32,098 nucleotides of DNA from Fidelibacterota bacterium (GTDB lineage Bacteria > Fidelibacterota > Marinisomatia > Marinisomatales > TCS55), in assembly GCA_012964665.1 (NCBI GenBank), contig DTTO01000042.1, positions 1 through 32,098 of the forward strand, given 5' to 3'. Position 1 is the stretch's first letter, and each line of letters starts with the position of its first letter. The position numbers were made by a program, and so were the translations under genes. This document shows positions 31,906 through 32,098 of this stretch, piece by piece. The notes beneath the pieces are model-generated. The model ran no database searches. It had not been told where the DNA came from and worked only from the letters and a program-made list of their open reading frames with translations.

Positions 31906-32098
31906 ATGAATAAATATATTCACGGATATTCTGATGATGAAGCAAATAGACTACATGATCAGGCAGATTCTCTTGCAGATTTACTACATTATGATTCTGT
32001 TTGGGAGGAGGGTTCTATAATACTTGAAGCAGGATGTGGCATAGGTGCACAAACAAAAATCGTTGCTCCTAAAAATAGAAACTCAAAATTTGTTTCAA
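31906..32098 (+). CDS. SAM-dependent methyltransferase, N-terminal part (cut by window end)
   Basis: ATG at 31906; 64 complete codons are visible and the frame stays open to the window edge. The sequence starts MNKYIHGYSDDEANRLHDQA, and SAM motif I reads ILEAGCGIGAQTKIVA around residues 43-58. The HGYSDDE.NRL...Q opening followed by EAGCG.GAQT is typical of class I methyltransferases of the UbiE/small-molecule type in many bacteria; the substrate cannot be told. No clear Shine-Dalgarno is present. TATAAT at 31884-31889 could be a -10 box, though no matching -35 is evident. Confidence 0.8.
   Translation, partial: MNKYIHGYSDDEANRLHDQADSLADLLHYDSVWEEGSIILEAGCGIGAQTKIVAPKNRNSKFVS

Noticed and set aside
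31738-31923. Minus-strand frame of 61 codons over tRNA-Ser
   Set aside because: The string ending in SGIRTHGTLLTYTRF is the usual antisense artefact of a tRNA-Ser gene.

Overview
The window looks like a chromosomal segment of an uncultivated, AT-rich marine bacterium of the FCB group, most likely Candidatus Marinimicrobia (SAR406) or a close relative. This placement is an inference. It rests on C-terminal Por/T9SS-type sorting sequences (NQNYPNPFNP ... GVYFYR), many short signal peptides ending in -GQ or -AQ, a carboxypeptidase-regulatory-like periplasmic protein, Bacteroidota-style lipoproteins and weak or absent Shine-Dalgarno sequences. Almost all genes lie on the + strand. I see no phage, insertion sequence or CRISPR.

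Layout. 1-2391 is the 3' part of a large secreted Ig-like/dockerin-like protein with a T9SS sorting domain, followed by a terminator hairpin. 2388-3548 holds four small unknown genes, one only 48 codons long. 3617-3908 is a tRNA island (Cys-GCA and Leu-UAA on +, Ala-CGC on -) with a shared 10-bp terminator-like stem. 4083-11437 is an envelope and peptidase region: a lipoprotein, an M1 peptidase with HEAT-like C-terminus, a CarboxypepD_reg-like protein, two small charged proteins, a DUF481-like outer-membrane barrel and a lipoprotein M1 peptidase. rlmB lies on the - strand (11426-12163), divergent from a 75-codon gene with a good promoter.

12538-19665 is a tightly packed, operon-like set: a penicillin-acylase-family lipoprotein, PxpB, PxpC, a PutP-like Na+/solute symporter, PxpA and a secreted M20 peptidase. 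PxpABC is the prokaryotic ATP-dependent 5-oxoprolinase, which turns pyroglutamate into glutamate. The flanking exported amidohydrolase and peptidase and the embedded transporter suggest a complete capture, uptake and ring-opening route for pyroglutamyl or acyl-glutamyl compounds. PxpB appears to start at an ATT codon.

19696-22358 carries a lipid-type SAM methyltransferase, a YwaF/TMEM164-like membrane protein and a CNNM/CorC-type DUF21-CBS protein. 22466-30955 is one giant gene (2829 codons) built of 23 tandem modules of about 105 residues with a unique N-terminus and a C-terminal cap but no T9SS tail. The window ends with a very acidic protein, tRNA-Ser(GGA) and the start of another SAM methyltransferase.

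The most noteworthy items are the giant modular protein and its unusual repeat, the pyroglutamate operon with its non-canonical PxpB start and atypical symporter, and several small genes with structured leaders.
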